A DNA stretch of 64,000 nt from the NCBI GenBank assembly GCA_964615375.1, contig CAZTOW010000002.1, positions 1 to 64,000 on the forward strand. Direction: 5' to 3'. Made by a program: the position numbers and the translations under genes. This document shows positions 42,086 through 50,036 of this stretch, in pieces; the first letter of the stretch is position 1; every line of letters begins with the position of its first letter. Source of the stretch: CAZKWG01 sp964615375 (GTDB lineage: Bacteria > Myxococcota_A > UBA796 > CAZKWG01). The notes under the pieces are model-generated. The model was not told the DNA's origin, ran no database searches, and saw nothing but the letters and a program-made list of their open reading frames with translations.

Positions 42086-44970
42086 GTGTCCTCCCGCTGA
42101 CTGAACGCGCCGACGTCCAAGAGCGCTACATCCAGGGTCCCTTCGATGTCCGTCGAGATGTCCAAGGAGACCCCCTCTTCGGCGTAGAGCGCGTCCATGT
42201 AATCCCAGTCTCCACCTCCGACGCAGATGGACGCCGCCCCGATGTCATAGCTGAGGTAGTACGCCGTGGATGAGTGGAGCGCATCAGCCACGAAGTCCTG
42301 CTGATCTTTCCGAGTGGCGAGCGCCAGGAAATCCACCTCCCCCTCCAGATCGAGCTCGGTCAGATCATCCGTCTGCTGCCCCCCGACCTCGAAGCCCTCT
42401 GCAAGATAGGTGCCTCGAAACGTCTCCAACCTGTATGCATTACCGCCCACCGCGATCACCTTGGCCAGATTCGAGAAATCGTTGTCGTCATCCCAACCAA
42501 CATATACATTGCAGTCCATGAAACAATCTCCCTCGTCTGGCGTCATCTGGCTCCACTCCACTTGAAACCCTGCGTTCCACTCCATCCCTACTGTTCGAGT
42601 GTCATTCCTCACGAAGAGGTTCCCGACGATGTGAACCTGCTGAATGTGCTCTCCAGACCCCGAGTGCGAGTCTTCCACGGCCACCCTGACCCCCGCCCAG
42701 AGATTGTGCGCGATCGTGTTGTGCAGGACGAAGACACCCTCGACATCGAAATCCTGCATTCCCAGCGCTTTCACATCCACACCCTCCGGCGCCTCATCTT
42801 CATCCCAGGGGAGCGCATAGTCACTGTTGATCTTGATCCCGTTCTCGCGGTTCATGTAAATCAGGTTGCGATAGATGTAGACCTCTCGGGTCCTTCTCTC
42901 GTAATAGTGGAGATCCTCGTACCAGCCTCCACTCGGACCATTGGCGACCAGGACTCCGACGGTGTTCGTATAGATCCGGTTCCTGTAGATGTGGATGCCT
43001 CGCGATGCGTCGGCGATGCTGACCCCCGAGAAGCCCCCGTTGCCATGGATCGTGTTCCCACAGATCACGGTCGTCAACTCAGAGGTCGGCGTCCGCGGTC
43101 GTACACCCTTCAGATCGATGCCATCTTCCCCAAAGGCCTCCGCCTTTCCATCAGGGATGGCGTCCCCGGGTGGTGGACGGGTGAGCACGTACCCATAGTC
43201 GGTGGGCTCGCAGCTGAGCTTGGGGTGAAGGGGACTACATCGTGCCACAAGCTCGTAGTCCGCTCCACTGCACGTCGTGTCCTCATGGAATTCCGCTCCA
43301 ATGGGAATGGTAACCGTCTCTCCATACGGGAGCTCGAATTCCTTGGAGCTGCCCGAACAGTACTTTCGATGGTCCCAGATGGTGTTGGCTTCGATGAGGT
43401 GGCCCGAGGATGCGCCATTTCCTGTGATCCCATCGACCCCACGCACGTCATCGCCCGCGATCCGGTTGCCGTACAGTGTGCAATTCGTCGCGAGGAACCC
43501 GAGGCCGATCCCCTGGCACCCCGTGTCGTAGCCGTTGCGCTGAATAAAGCAGGAATGAACGATAATCTCCTCCGGGTACAGCCCATACGCGATCAGCCCC
43601 TCCGCCAGCTCCGCGCCTGTGGATGCTTTGACGTCCATCCGATCCGCCAGCTCCACCGCCGCATACGCCTCGTCACTGCCGAAGCCGATCCCTCCCCCCG
43701 CGTTGTCGTGAAGGTCGAGACCAAAGTAGAGGTGGTCTCTACACGCACCTGTGACTCCGATGGCGTGACCAAACCCACGGATCTCCCAGTTGCACATCTG
43801 CACGTGGCAGCAGTTGTAGAAGATCACTGCCTTGCGTGGGTCACGGTACTGTGGCTCCGTCGGAGGGATGATTCGCCCATCCAGAATGGGGGTGGCACCC
43901 TCCCCGTACGCGCCGAAGGTCAGCGGAGCATCCGCGGTCGCCTTGAAGTCGTACAGGGGGCACACGGTCGCGTTGCGATAGCGATCCAGGCCCGGGCTCT
44001 CCCAGCGATTCGGGTCGTGCCCCTCTTCCTGGCCAGTCCAGGTCCGATCACGGCGCAGATAGACGCCAGCGCCTTCGACACACAGGAGAAGTCCGCGCGA
44101 GAGCTCCGCCAGCCCTTGGAGCCAGAAGAACGCTCGCCAGAGGGTCTTCCATGGCCGAAAAACCAGCTCGTACTCCGTAGCGACCCCGCCGATCTCTTCC
44201 ACGGGGACCAGGACCCAGCCCCCTTCCCAGGCGTCGTCCCCATCCACGGAGTCTACGAATCGAGCCCCCGGATCGAAGCCCATGATGACGCAGTCACACC
44301 CAGACACGGCTCCGCTGCTCTGGCCAGTGCCAGGCTGATCGGCTGCTCCTTTGGCCGTGGTGCGCATCGCGTACGAGCCTGGTGGATGGTTGTCGGGGAC
44401 CTCCTCCTGAGCTCGAGGCCAGATTCTCGCTCTCCGCTTTGCCACATCTCGTCGTATGCGACGCCACCGCGGTCCAGACTCCTGCACGGCCTGGATGGCG
44501 TACCAAGCCTCCGCTCCGACGCGAACGTCTCTTCCAGCGATCTGTTGCACCGTCTCCTCCGGCAGCGCCAGCACCCGCCCCAGCCACTCCCCCGAGACCT
44601 GCCGCACGCCGTTGGCGTCCGGGCCCGCGCGCCTGGGCTTCGCCTTCGGCTCCTGGCAGGCGCAGTCCCCCTCCTGCGCCTTCGCCTGCCGCGCCTGCTC
44701 CCACGCCTGCCGCCGCTCGTACTCCAACCACACGCTGGGGGTCGGGCCCGGCGGCGGCATCGGGTCCTTCCGCATCGTCTCCGAGACCTTCGGCAACCGG
44801 CTCGGATCCCGGAAGATCGTCGGCGTCGGGTCCCGCTCCTGACCACAGCAGGAGGCCAGGCGGGCCTCCCGCTGCTTCAGCTCCACCCACAGCCGGTCGA
44901 AGCCCACCAGCGGGCTGGCCGGAGGACCCGCCTGAAGGCGCTGTTCGCGAGAGGAGACGACGCGGTTCAT
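42082..44970 (-). CDS. Cassette 3 gene C: right-handed beta-helix protein
   Basis: In this 962-residue protein, residues 1-330 are a polar, Cys-containing region (ASCCGQ, GDCACQEPKAK, SGCDCVIMGF) without a signal peptide. Residues about 335-860 form a right-handed parallel beta-helix of the pectate-lyase type: TADAPLTFGAYGEGATPILDG at the start, then repeated N-x-I turns such as LIEANTIWDHR, IHIYRNRIYTNTVG, VYIYRNLIYMNRENG, FVLHNTIAHN and IVGNLFVRND. Such folds bind or cleave polysaccharides, but no catalytic triad was recognised. ATG 44970 follows GGAGG, 13 bases after gene B. It takes the position of the metallopeptidase genes of cassettes 1 and 2 but has a different N-terminus. Confidence 0.85.
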   Translation of the reverse strand: MNRVVSSREQRLQAGPPASPLVGFDRLWVELKQREARLASCCGQERDPTPTIFRDPSRLPKVSETMRKDPMPPPGPTPSVWLEYERRQAWEQARQAKAQEGDCACQEPKAKPRRAGPDANGVRQVSGEWLGRVLALPEETVQQIAGRDVRVGAEAWYAIQAVQESGPRWRRIRRDVAKRRARIWPRAQEEVPDNHPPGSYAMRTTAKGAADQPGTGQSSGAVSGCDCVIMGFDPGARFVDSVDGDDAWEGGWVLVPVEEIGGVATEYELVFRPWKTLWRAFFWLQGLAELSRGLLLCVEGAGVYLRRDRTWTGQEEGHDPNRWESPGLDRYRNATVCPLYDFKATADAPLTFGAYGEGATPILDGRIIPPTEPQYRDPRKAVIFYNCCHVQMCNWEIRGFGHAIGVTGACRDHLYFGLDLHDNAGGGIGFGSDEAYAAVELADRMDVKASTGAELAEGLIAYGLYPEEIIVHSCFIQRNGYDTGCQGIGLGFLATNCTLYGNRIAGDDVRGVDGITGNGASSGHLIEANTIWDHRKYCSGSSKEFELPYGETVTIPIGAEFHEDTTCSGADYELVARCSPLHPKLSCEPTDYGYVLTRPPPGDAIPDGKAEAFGEDGIDLKGVRPRTPTSELTTVICGNTIHGNGGFSGVSIADASRGIHIYRNRIYTNTVGVLVANGPSGGWYEDLHYYERRTREVYIYRNLIYMNRENGIKINSDYALPWDEDEAPEGVDVKALGMQDFDVEGVFVLHNTIAHNLWAGVRVAVEDSHSGSGEHIQQVHIVGNLFVRNDTRTVGMEWNAGFQVEWSQMTPDEGDCFMDCNVYVGWDDDNDFSNLAKVIAVGGNAYRLETFRGTYLAEGFEVGGQQTDDLTELDLEGEVDFLALATRKDQQDFVADALHSSTAYYLSYDIGAASICVGGGDWDYMDALYAEEGVSLDISTDIEGTLDVALLDVGAFSQREDT

Positions 44971-44983
44971 GGCTTCCTCCAGT

Positions 44984-45331
44984 CTACCGGCGCTTCGCCA
45001 TCAGGTCCAGGCTGACCACCGCCTCTCCGCCCAGGTCGCCGGAGAGCGACCAGCAGACGTAGCGGGTGAAGCTCTCCGCGGAGAACCAGCTCACGCCCTC
45101 GGCCGAGAGCGAGGCCTCACACGCGCTCGCGAAGTCCACGTAGCTGCCCGCCTCGTTCTGGATGGCGTGCCGCACGCACAGCTTCGGCGACTCACCGTCC
45201 GTGGCGCTGTGGACGGTGACCACGACGTGGAGCTCGGTGAACTCGCCCAGATCCACGGCCCCGCTCAGGTCGGCGGCGCTGTCGCGGGTGAGCGTGACCT
45301 TATCCAGGATCTTCCAGACCATCATCGGCAT
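44984..45331 (-). CDS. Cassette 3 gene B: small beta-rich protein
   Basis: This 115-residue homologue of 23266-23610 and 27379-27723 shares LDKVTL, DLGEFTELHVVVTVHSAT, KLCVRHAIQNEAGSYVDF, SFTRYVCW and a final AVVSLDLMAK. It is clearly more divergent than the other two copies are from each other, so this cassette is an older duplicate or separately acquired. ATG 45331 is preceded by GGGAGG; it begins 11 bases after the stop of gene A and ends 13 bases before gene C. The invariant ESGSY/EAGSYxDF and TRWVCW/TRYVCW segments mark the family core. Confidence 0.75.
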   Translation of the reverse strand: MPMMVWKILDKVTLTRDSAADLSGAVDLGEFTELHVVVTVHSATDGESPKLCVRHAIQNEAGSYVDFASACEASLSAEGVSWFSAESFTRYVCWSLSGDLGGEAVVSLDLMAKRR

Positions 45332-45342
45332 GGCGACCTCCC

Positions 45343-45756
45343 TCAGCTCTTGAAGGTGAAGACGAGAACGGCCGAACACACGGCGCGCTCGACGTTGGTG
45401 CCGCTGGCGTTGGCTACCGCGAGGCCATAGCGCATCTGAACGCCGAAATTCGTCGTCGTGGAGTACGCTGTCTGGATCACGTCCTGGTTGGCGGAGACCG
45501 CACTGAACAGGTCCACGGGGCCGTTCCAGCGCCGCCCGTCGATGCTCCACCAGAAGACGACCCGCCAGGTGAACTGGGCCGTGCGATTCTCCGTGGACGT
45601 CTGTACCTGGACGCTCTCCAGATAGGGCCCCCACTCCAGGGCCTCCGTGAGCGAAACGTCGATGTAGCTGGGCGTGGTCGTGCCGTCCGACTGGAGCTGC
45701 ATCTTCGCGATGAAGGGCAGGACGCGGACCTTGGGATGACCGTTGGACGTGCGCAA
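45343..45756 (-). CDS. Cassette 3 gene A: small beta-rich protein (TTG start)
   Basis: This 137-residue homologue of 23624-24043 has matching segments VRVLPFIAKMQLQSDGTTT, EALEWGPYLESVQV, WWSIDGRRWNG, DLFSAVSANQDVIQTAYSTTTNFG, MRYGLAVANASGT and a final VFTFKS. The start is TTG 45756: alignment with cassette 1 puts its methionine exactly there, and GAGAGG lies 6 bases upstream. Longer frames add unrelated residues. It is the first gene of cassette 3 (A-B-C-D). Its upstream region includes an unusual A-rich tract at about 45870-45890. Confidence 0.75.
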   Translation of the reverse strand: MRTSNGHPKVRVLPFIAKMQLQSDGTTTPSYIDVSLTEALEWGPYLESVQVQTSTENRTAQFTWRVVFWWSIDGRRWNGPVDLFSAVSANQDVIQTAYSTTTNFGVQMRYGLAVANASGTNVERAVCSAVLVFTFKS

Positions 45757-45863
45757 TGGGCACCTCTCGGCGAAAGGCATCATGGGTGAGCGCGCGGCGA
45801 CATGCCCCGTGCTCGATCTCATCCTGACACGTCCTCGGGCCTTGTTGGTGAGGATGAAGTTAT

Positions 45864-45893
45864 GGAATTGTGAAAAAAAAAAATACAATTAGT
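45864..45893. promoter_or_regulatory. A-tract island with small inverted repeat
   Basis: A run of eleven A residues sits between AATTGT and ACAATT (a 6-bp inverted pair) in sequence that is otherwise very GC-rich. It lies in the divergent gap between gene A of cassette 3 (minus) and the lipoprotein gene at 45987 (plus). It may be a promoter or protein-binding site (A-tracts bend DNA); read on the minus strand it is a T-tract upstream of gene A. No consensus promoter was assigned. Confidence 0.45.
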
Positions 45894-45986
45894 TTGTTGA
45901 CATCCCTGCTGTCTGCGCTCCATGGCCTCCAAGCAGCGCAGCCTCTTGCATCCCCATCCGGTTATACCCCTCCCCTCGAGGAACAA

Positions 45987-46841
45987 GTGACCCTCTCCCT
46001 GCTGCTCGCCGCCTGCCTGCCGCCCGCCGTCGAGCGTGGCGAGTCCGGCGCGCCCGAGGACACGGCGGCCATGGTCTACACCACGGAGACGCCCGAGCCG
46101 ACGCTGAGCGTGGACGAGGTGGGCGCCATCCTCGACGCGGTCATCGCGCTGGGCGCCCCGGACCCCGACGAGATCGCCGAGACCTACGAGGGCCTCATGG
46201 GCCTGGGCGGGGAGCGCTGCCCCGGCACGGATCTCGAGCTCTACGAGCCCGAGGGCGGCTGCATGACCGAGGGAGACACGCTCTACTCGGGCGTCGCCTG
46301 GTACGACATCGTCGACACCATGGTGGACGACACGGGCCAGACGGTGGAGCTGAGCTGGATCCACGGGGGCGACTTCGAGATCCTCACCCGCGAGGGCGCG
46401 CGCTTCGCGGGCGGGGGCGAGGTCACGATGTTCTCGCGCTGGGAGGAGACGGTCCTCATCTCCGACATCGACATGGCCGGCACCTGGGTGGACAACCAAC
46501 GCGAAGACTGGCTGGGACAGACCATGAGCGGCGTCTGGCTGGCCACCAGCCGGGTCGCCCCCACGGGCACGGCGTTCACGCTGACCGGCGGGCTCACGCT
46601 GGGCGACCACCACCTCTTCCTGAACCAGCTCACCTGGGACGACGAGGACGCCTGCGCGGGCGAGGCCACGGGCGCCATCTCCATCCGCGACGACCGCGGC
46701 TACTGGTATCTATGGGAGCTGGGCGACGACTGCGACGACTGCGGTCCCCTCACCTTCCACGACGACCAGGAGCAGGGCGAGCTCTGCGTGGACCTGAGTG
46801 GCTGGGGCGAGGACTGGCGCGCGTCCAGCGCCCCGCACTGA
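45987..46841 (+). CDS. Predicted lipoprotein, paralogue of 37147-38019
   Basis: This 284-residue protein starts at a GTG after GAGGA, giving a short lipoprotein signal (TLSLLLAACLPP, Cys9). A longer frame back to 45870 adds unlikely sequence. It shares with its paralogue EDTAAMVYTTETPEPTL, ARFAGGGEVTM, LTGGLTLGDHHLFLN and AISIRDDRGYWYLWELGDDCDDCGPLTFHDDQEQGELCVDLSGW. The family is probably a secreted beta-rich surface protein with conserved disulphides and acidic surface; no function is known. It lies 9 bases before the phosphotransferase gene. Confidence 0.75.
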   Translation: MTLSLLLAACLPPAVERGESGAPEDTAAMVYTTETPEPTLSVDEVGAILDAVIALGAPDPDEIAETYEGLMGLGGERCPGTDLELYEPEGGCMTEGDTLYSGVAWYDIVDTMVDDTGQTVELSWIHGGDFEILTREGARFAGGGEVTMFSRWEETVLISDIDMAGTWVDNQREDWLGQTMSGVWLATSRVAPTGTAFTLTGGLTLGDHHLFLNQLTWDDEDACAGEATGAISIRDDRGYWYLWELGDDCDDCGPLTFHDDQEQGELCVDLSGWGEDWRASSAPH

Positions 46842-46850
46842 GGGAGCGCC

Positions 46851-47744
46851 ATGTTCTCGGAGGACCTGCTGCAGGACCTCGCCCGCCGCCTGGGCGGGAC
46901 CCTCCTGGGCCACGCACCACTCCAGGGCGGGGTCTCCTCCCGGATCGCCCGCCTGGAGATCGGGCTCGCCTCGGGGGAGACCCGGAGCGTGGTGCTCCGC
47001 AGCCCGGGACCGCCCTGGAAGGCGCACGATCCTGCGCTCGCCCCGCGCGAGCACGCCCTCCTCCTCTGGCTGCATTCGCGCGGGCTGCCCGTCCCCCGGC
47101 CGCTGCTGCTGGACAGAGATCACGCCTGCTACGTCATGGAGCATGTGGAGGGCTCCACGGACCCCCAGGATCTGGACGACGCGCTGGAGCAGATGGCCGA
47201 GACCCTGGCCCGGCTGCACGCGCTCCCGCTGGAGCAGGCCCCGGCCCTGCCGGCGCGCGAGGATCCGGTCGCGTGGTTGCTGGAGCACCTGCCCGAGGAT
47301 CAGGGAGCGCTCCGGGCGGCGCTGGCGCGGGCTCCGGCCCGGGAGGCGCGCCGGACCCTGGTCCACGGCGACTTCTGGCCGGGCAACCTGCTGTGGCGGG
47401 ACGGCCGGCTGTTGGCGGTGCTGGACTGGGAGGACGTGGCGGTGGGGGACCCGGTCTCCGATCTGGCCTGCTGTCACCTGGAGCTGCGGTACAAGCACGG
47501 GTTGGAGATCGCGGACCGCTTCCTGGAGCGCTACGCGGCGCGGGCCGCGGTGGACCGGGACGGGCTGGCCCTCTGGCAGGCGCTGGTGTCCACCGCCGCG
47601 CTGGACGCGATGGCGCTCTGGGGGCTGGAGCCGAGCCTGGAGGCGCACATGCGTCGAGAGGCCGAGGCGGAGCGGCGGGAGGCGGCGGCGCGGGTGTTGG
47701 GTTGGAGTGGTCTCTCGCCGGGCCATTTAATCGATAATCGATAA
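46851..47744 (+). CDS. Aminoglycoside-phosphotransferase-fold kinase
   Basis: This 297-residue protein of the APH/choline-kinase fold has catalytic loop VHGDFWPGNLLW with Asp and Asn, and the metal-binding segment LAVLDWEDVAVGDPVSDLA. Family members phosphorylate small molecules (aminoglycosides, choline, fructosamine, homoserine) or act as acyl-CoA dehydrogenase partners, so the substrate cannot be named. An N-terminal lobe is present (GGVSSRIARLEI). ATG 46851 has GGGAG upstream and follows the lipoprotein stop by 9 bases. Resistance to antibiotics should not be assumed. Confidence 0.82.
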   Translation: MFSEDLLQDLARRLGGTLLGHAPLQGGVSSRIARLEIGLASGETRSVVLRSPGPPWKAHDPALAPREHALLLWLHSRGLPVPRPLLLDRDHACYVMEHVEGSTDPQDLDDALEQMAETLARLHALPLEQAPALPAREDPVAWLLEHLPEDQGALRAALARAPAREARRTLVHGDFWPGNLLWRDGRLLAVLDWEDVAVGDPVSDLACCHLELRYKHGLEIADRFLERYAARAAVDRDGLALWQALVSTAALDAMALWGLEPSLEAHMRREAEAERREAAARVLGWSGLSPGHLIDNR

Positions 47745-47760
47745 GCTCTGTCACCAGATC

Positions 47761-49290
47761 TCAGAGCGGCAGCCTGCAGTTCCCCCGCAGGACCTCGACG
47801 AAGTCCTCCGACGTGAGGCCCGCGCCGCGCTCCAACATCCACAGCATGATCACGCGACTCAACAGGTGCTCCCGGCGGACGTTCCAGGCCCAGACCGCGA
47901 ACTCCAGGAGCGGATCGAAGTGGTCGGGCAGCAGGGCGTCGCGCTCCAGCAGGTCCGAGAGCGCCCAGCACAGATCCAGGCGCGGGCGCAGCAGGGCCCA
48001 GCGGCCCCAGAGCTCGGCGTTGGAGAGGAGGAAACGCTGGCCACCATCGGTGAGCTCGTCGAGGGCGCCGTGGATCTGCACCTCCAGGAGAGCCCTCGCG
48101 CGCTGTCGGGCGGCCGTGAGGGTGGGCCCGTCCCCGCGCGGCGCGCGCGCGCAGGAGATCAGGCGCTCGGCGAGATCCTCCACCGCCAGGCTCGCCAGCG
48201 ACTCCCCAGGGCCGCCCTCGGCGCGGGCGAGGTCCCAGCGCTCGGCCACCAGGCTCAGCTCCTCCGACATGGGCCAGGGGCGGGCCAGCAGCGCGGTGTG
48301 CAGGCCGATGGCCTCGGTCAGCGGCGGGCCCTCTGGCGAGGGCGGCGGCTCGCGCGACTCTAAGGGCGGAGGCCCTCTCTTCCCGAAGAACCCCGCCGCG
48401 TCGAGCTCCCGGGAGAGGGCCTCCAGCCCGGCCCGCCGCGCCTGGTCGAGGGGGTGGGGGCTGGTGCGCAGGGCCTCGCCGCAGGCCGCGAGCCGCTCCA
48501 GCCCAGGGCGAAACGTCTCCAGCCAGGGCCCGAGCCGACCCAGCTCCTCCCCGACCAGCGCCCCCCAGCAGGGCCGCAGCCTCGACCGAACGGCCCGGGT
48601 CACCCGCGCCTCCCCTGGCGGGCGCGCCAGCAGGGCCACCCGGAACAGACCCTCCAGATCGCCGCGCTCCCAGGCGTCCGCCACGCACCAGTCCAGCGCG
48701 ATCCGCCTCGCCCGCCAGCTCCCGGTCACCAGGGGCGCCTTCGCCACCTCCTCGAAGAGGGCCCGCGCCAGCGCACGGTCCCCGCCGGCCGCCGCCAGGG
48801 TCGCCGCGCCGAGCGGGATCAGCGTGGACGGGAGCTCGTCGCTGCGGGCGCGGGAGGCCAGGCGCGCCAGCAGGGCGGGATCCACCGAGCCGCGCGCCGC
48901 CGCCGCCCGGACCACCAGGATCGCCGCCCCCGATCGGGGCGCGGTCCAGGTCCAGCGCGGCATCAGGAGGTGGACGAGGTGCCAGGCGAGGCCCGGAGGG
49001 AGCAGGCGGACAGCCGCCGCGCTGGTCAGCGAGGGCAGGTTGAAGGCGCTCAACAGCGCGAAGGTCGCCAGCAGCGCCGGGCTCCACACCTCCTTGCCGA
49101 GCTGGAGGTCGTGGACCGCCCCGAACCAGAAGAGCCAGCTCGCCAGCCGGAAGAGGTTGGTCGGGCGCGCGGCGAATCCGGGGAGCCGCTGCCCGCTGGT
49201 GGCGCGCGCGGCGAGCCCGTCTCCCGAGGAGCTCGCCATCGCCCGGACCATCCAGACGGCCACGATGACCAGCGCGAAGACGCCGATCAC
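47761..49290 (-). CDS. Membrane-anchored helical protein, paralogue of 53283-54779
   Basis: This 509-residue protein has an N-terminal hydrophobic segment (IGVFALVIVAVWMV, residues 2-15) and two more around 50-95, then a long Ala/Arg/Leu-rich helical region. It shares with the paralogue at 53283-54779 the motif LHTALLAR...LSLVAERWDLAR and the NLPSLTSAAAVRLLPP type region. No enzyme motif was found. GTG 49290 overlaps the stop of the J-like gene by GTGA. It is the last gene of a three-gene operon (small membrane protein, J-like protein, this protein). Function unknown; an inner-membrane scaffold is inferred. Confidence 0.7.
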   Translation of the reverse strand: MIGVFALVIVAVWMVRAMASSSGDGLAARATSGQRLPGFAARPTNLFRLASWLFWFGAVHDLQLGKEVWSPALLATFALLSAFNLPSLTSAAAVRLLPPGLAWHLVHLLMPRWTWTAPRSGAAILVVRAAAARGSVDPALLARLASRARSDELPSTLIPLGAATLAAAGGDRALARALFEEVAKAPLVTGSWRARRIALDWCVADAWERGDLEGLFRVALLARPPGEARVTRAVRSRLRPCWGALVGEELGRLGPWLETFRPGLERLAACGEALRTSPHPLDQARRAGLEALSRELDAAGFFGKRGPPPLESREPPPSPEGPPLTEAIGLHTALLARPWPMSEELSLVAERWDLARAEGGPGESLASLAVEDLAERLISCARAPRGDGPTLTAARQRARALLEVQIHGALDELTDGGQRFLLSNAELWGRWALLRPRLDLCWALSDLLERDALLPDHFDPLLEFAVWAWNVRREHLLSRVIMLWMLERGAGLTSEDFVEVLRGNCRLPL

Positions 49291-49613
49291 AGCCCGCTCC
49301 AGCCCAGCGCGGCCTTCGCCCCCTCCCAGGCGGGGTCCAGGGGCGGGTCGGCGGGCTCGGGGAGCTCACCCGGCGGGACATGACCCGCCCGGCGCGCCGG
49401 ATCGCGGAGCTCGGCCATGGCGGCGCGCACCAGGCTCGCGTCCCGCGGGGCGGGCCCCCAGGGGGTCGGGTAGGTCTTCGCCGCCTCGAGCCCCAGCTCC
49501 AGCATGGACAGCAGGCGCTGGCCGGCGCGCTCGATCTCCAGGCGGCTGGCCTCGGGCCCCAGCTCCAGGACCAGGAAGGGGCTCTCCTGCAGGCGGCGGA
49601 GCAGGGCGCTCAT
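49287..49613 (-). CDS. J-domain-like protein without HPD, paralogue of 54776-55108
   Basis: This 108-residue protein opens SPFLVLELGPEASRLEIERA, resembling the first helix region of J-domains (dpy-vLgl...a-...eI--a). The residues that would be the essential HPD tripeptide are absent: the loop contains YPTPWGPAPRD instead. The close relative at 54776-55108 has the same YETPWGPAPRD sequence beside an Hsp70 gene. Canonical stimulation of an Hsp70 is therefore doubtful, and it may be a derived adaptor. ATG 49613 overlaps the stop of the preceding small gene by ATGA. Confidence 0.65.
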   Translation of the reverse strand: MSALLRRLQESPFLVLELGPEASRLEIERAGQRLLSMLELGLEAAKTYPTPWGPAPRDASLVRAAMAELRDPARRAGHVPPGELPEPADPPLDPAWEGAKAALGWSGL

Positions 49614-49813
49614 GACGGGTCTCCCCGACGGCGCCAGCGCCTCCACGCGCGTGAGGCGTACACCAGCAGGTACTCCAGCCCCACCAGCGCGGCCGTCGCC
49701 AGGACCCCGCCCGGGATCCCCAGCAGGAAGCCGTGGGTGGAGCTCAACTGGAGCGTGACGATGACGAGGAAGAGCAGATGGAAGAGGACAAAGGAGAGCT
49801 CGATGAGCGTCAC
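49610..49813 (-). CDS. Small membrane protein of the J-like operon
   Basis: This 67-residue protein starts at GTG 49813 after GGGGGCG. It has two predicted membrane helices (LSFVLFHLLFLVIVTLQL and GGVLATAALVGLEYLLVYA) and ends in an Arg-rich cytoplasmic tail (RAWRRWRRRGDPS). It overlaps the J-like gene by ATGA and is the first of the three genes. The other paralogous operon at 53-55 kb has no such gene. It could be a membrane tether for the J-like protein. Family unknown. Confidence 0.6.
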   Translation of the reverse strand: MTLIELSFVLFHLLFLVIVTLQLSSTHGFLLGIPGGVLATAALVGLEYLLVYASRAWRRWRRRGDPS

Positions 49814-50036
49814 CGGCGCGCCCCCGAGGGCTTCCTGGTGACCGCGCGAGGGTAGTTGCGCATGAGGGCTCCTCTGTCCAGGGGGAGCTCGGCTGTATCT
49901 CGGCGGGGAGGAGGGCGGGAGGTGCTGGAGGCGGGAGGCGTCAGCGGGCTGCGGGGGCGGCAAAGACACAGCAAAGACCGCCGGGCCGGGAGCCCTCTGT
50001 CGGGAGGGGGTGATAAGGTCTGGGAGAGAGGTGCGC

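Noticed and set aside
46851..47744. Antibiotic resistance function for the phosphotransferase
   Set aside because: The APH fold has many housekeeping substrates and no resistance-gene context is present.
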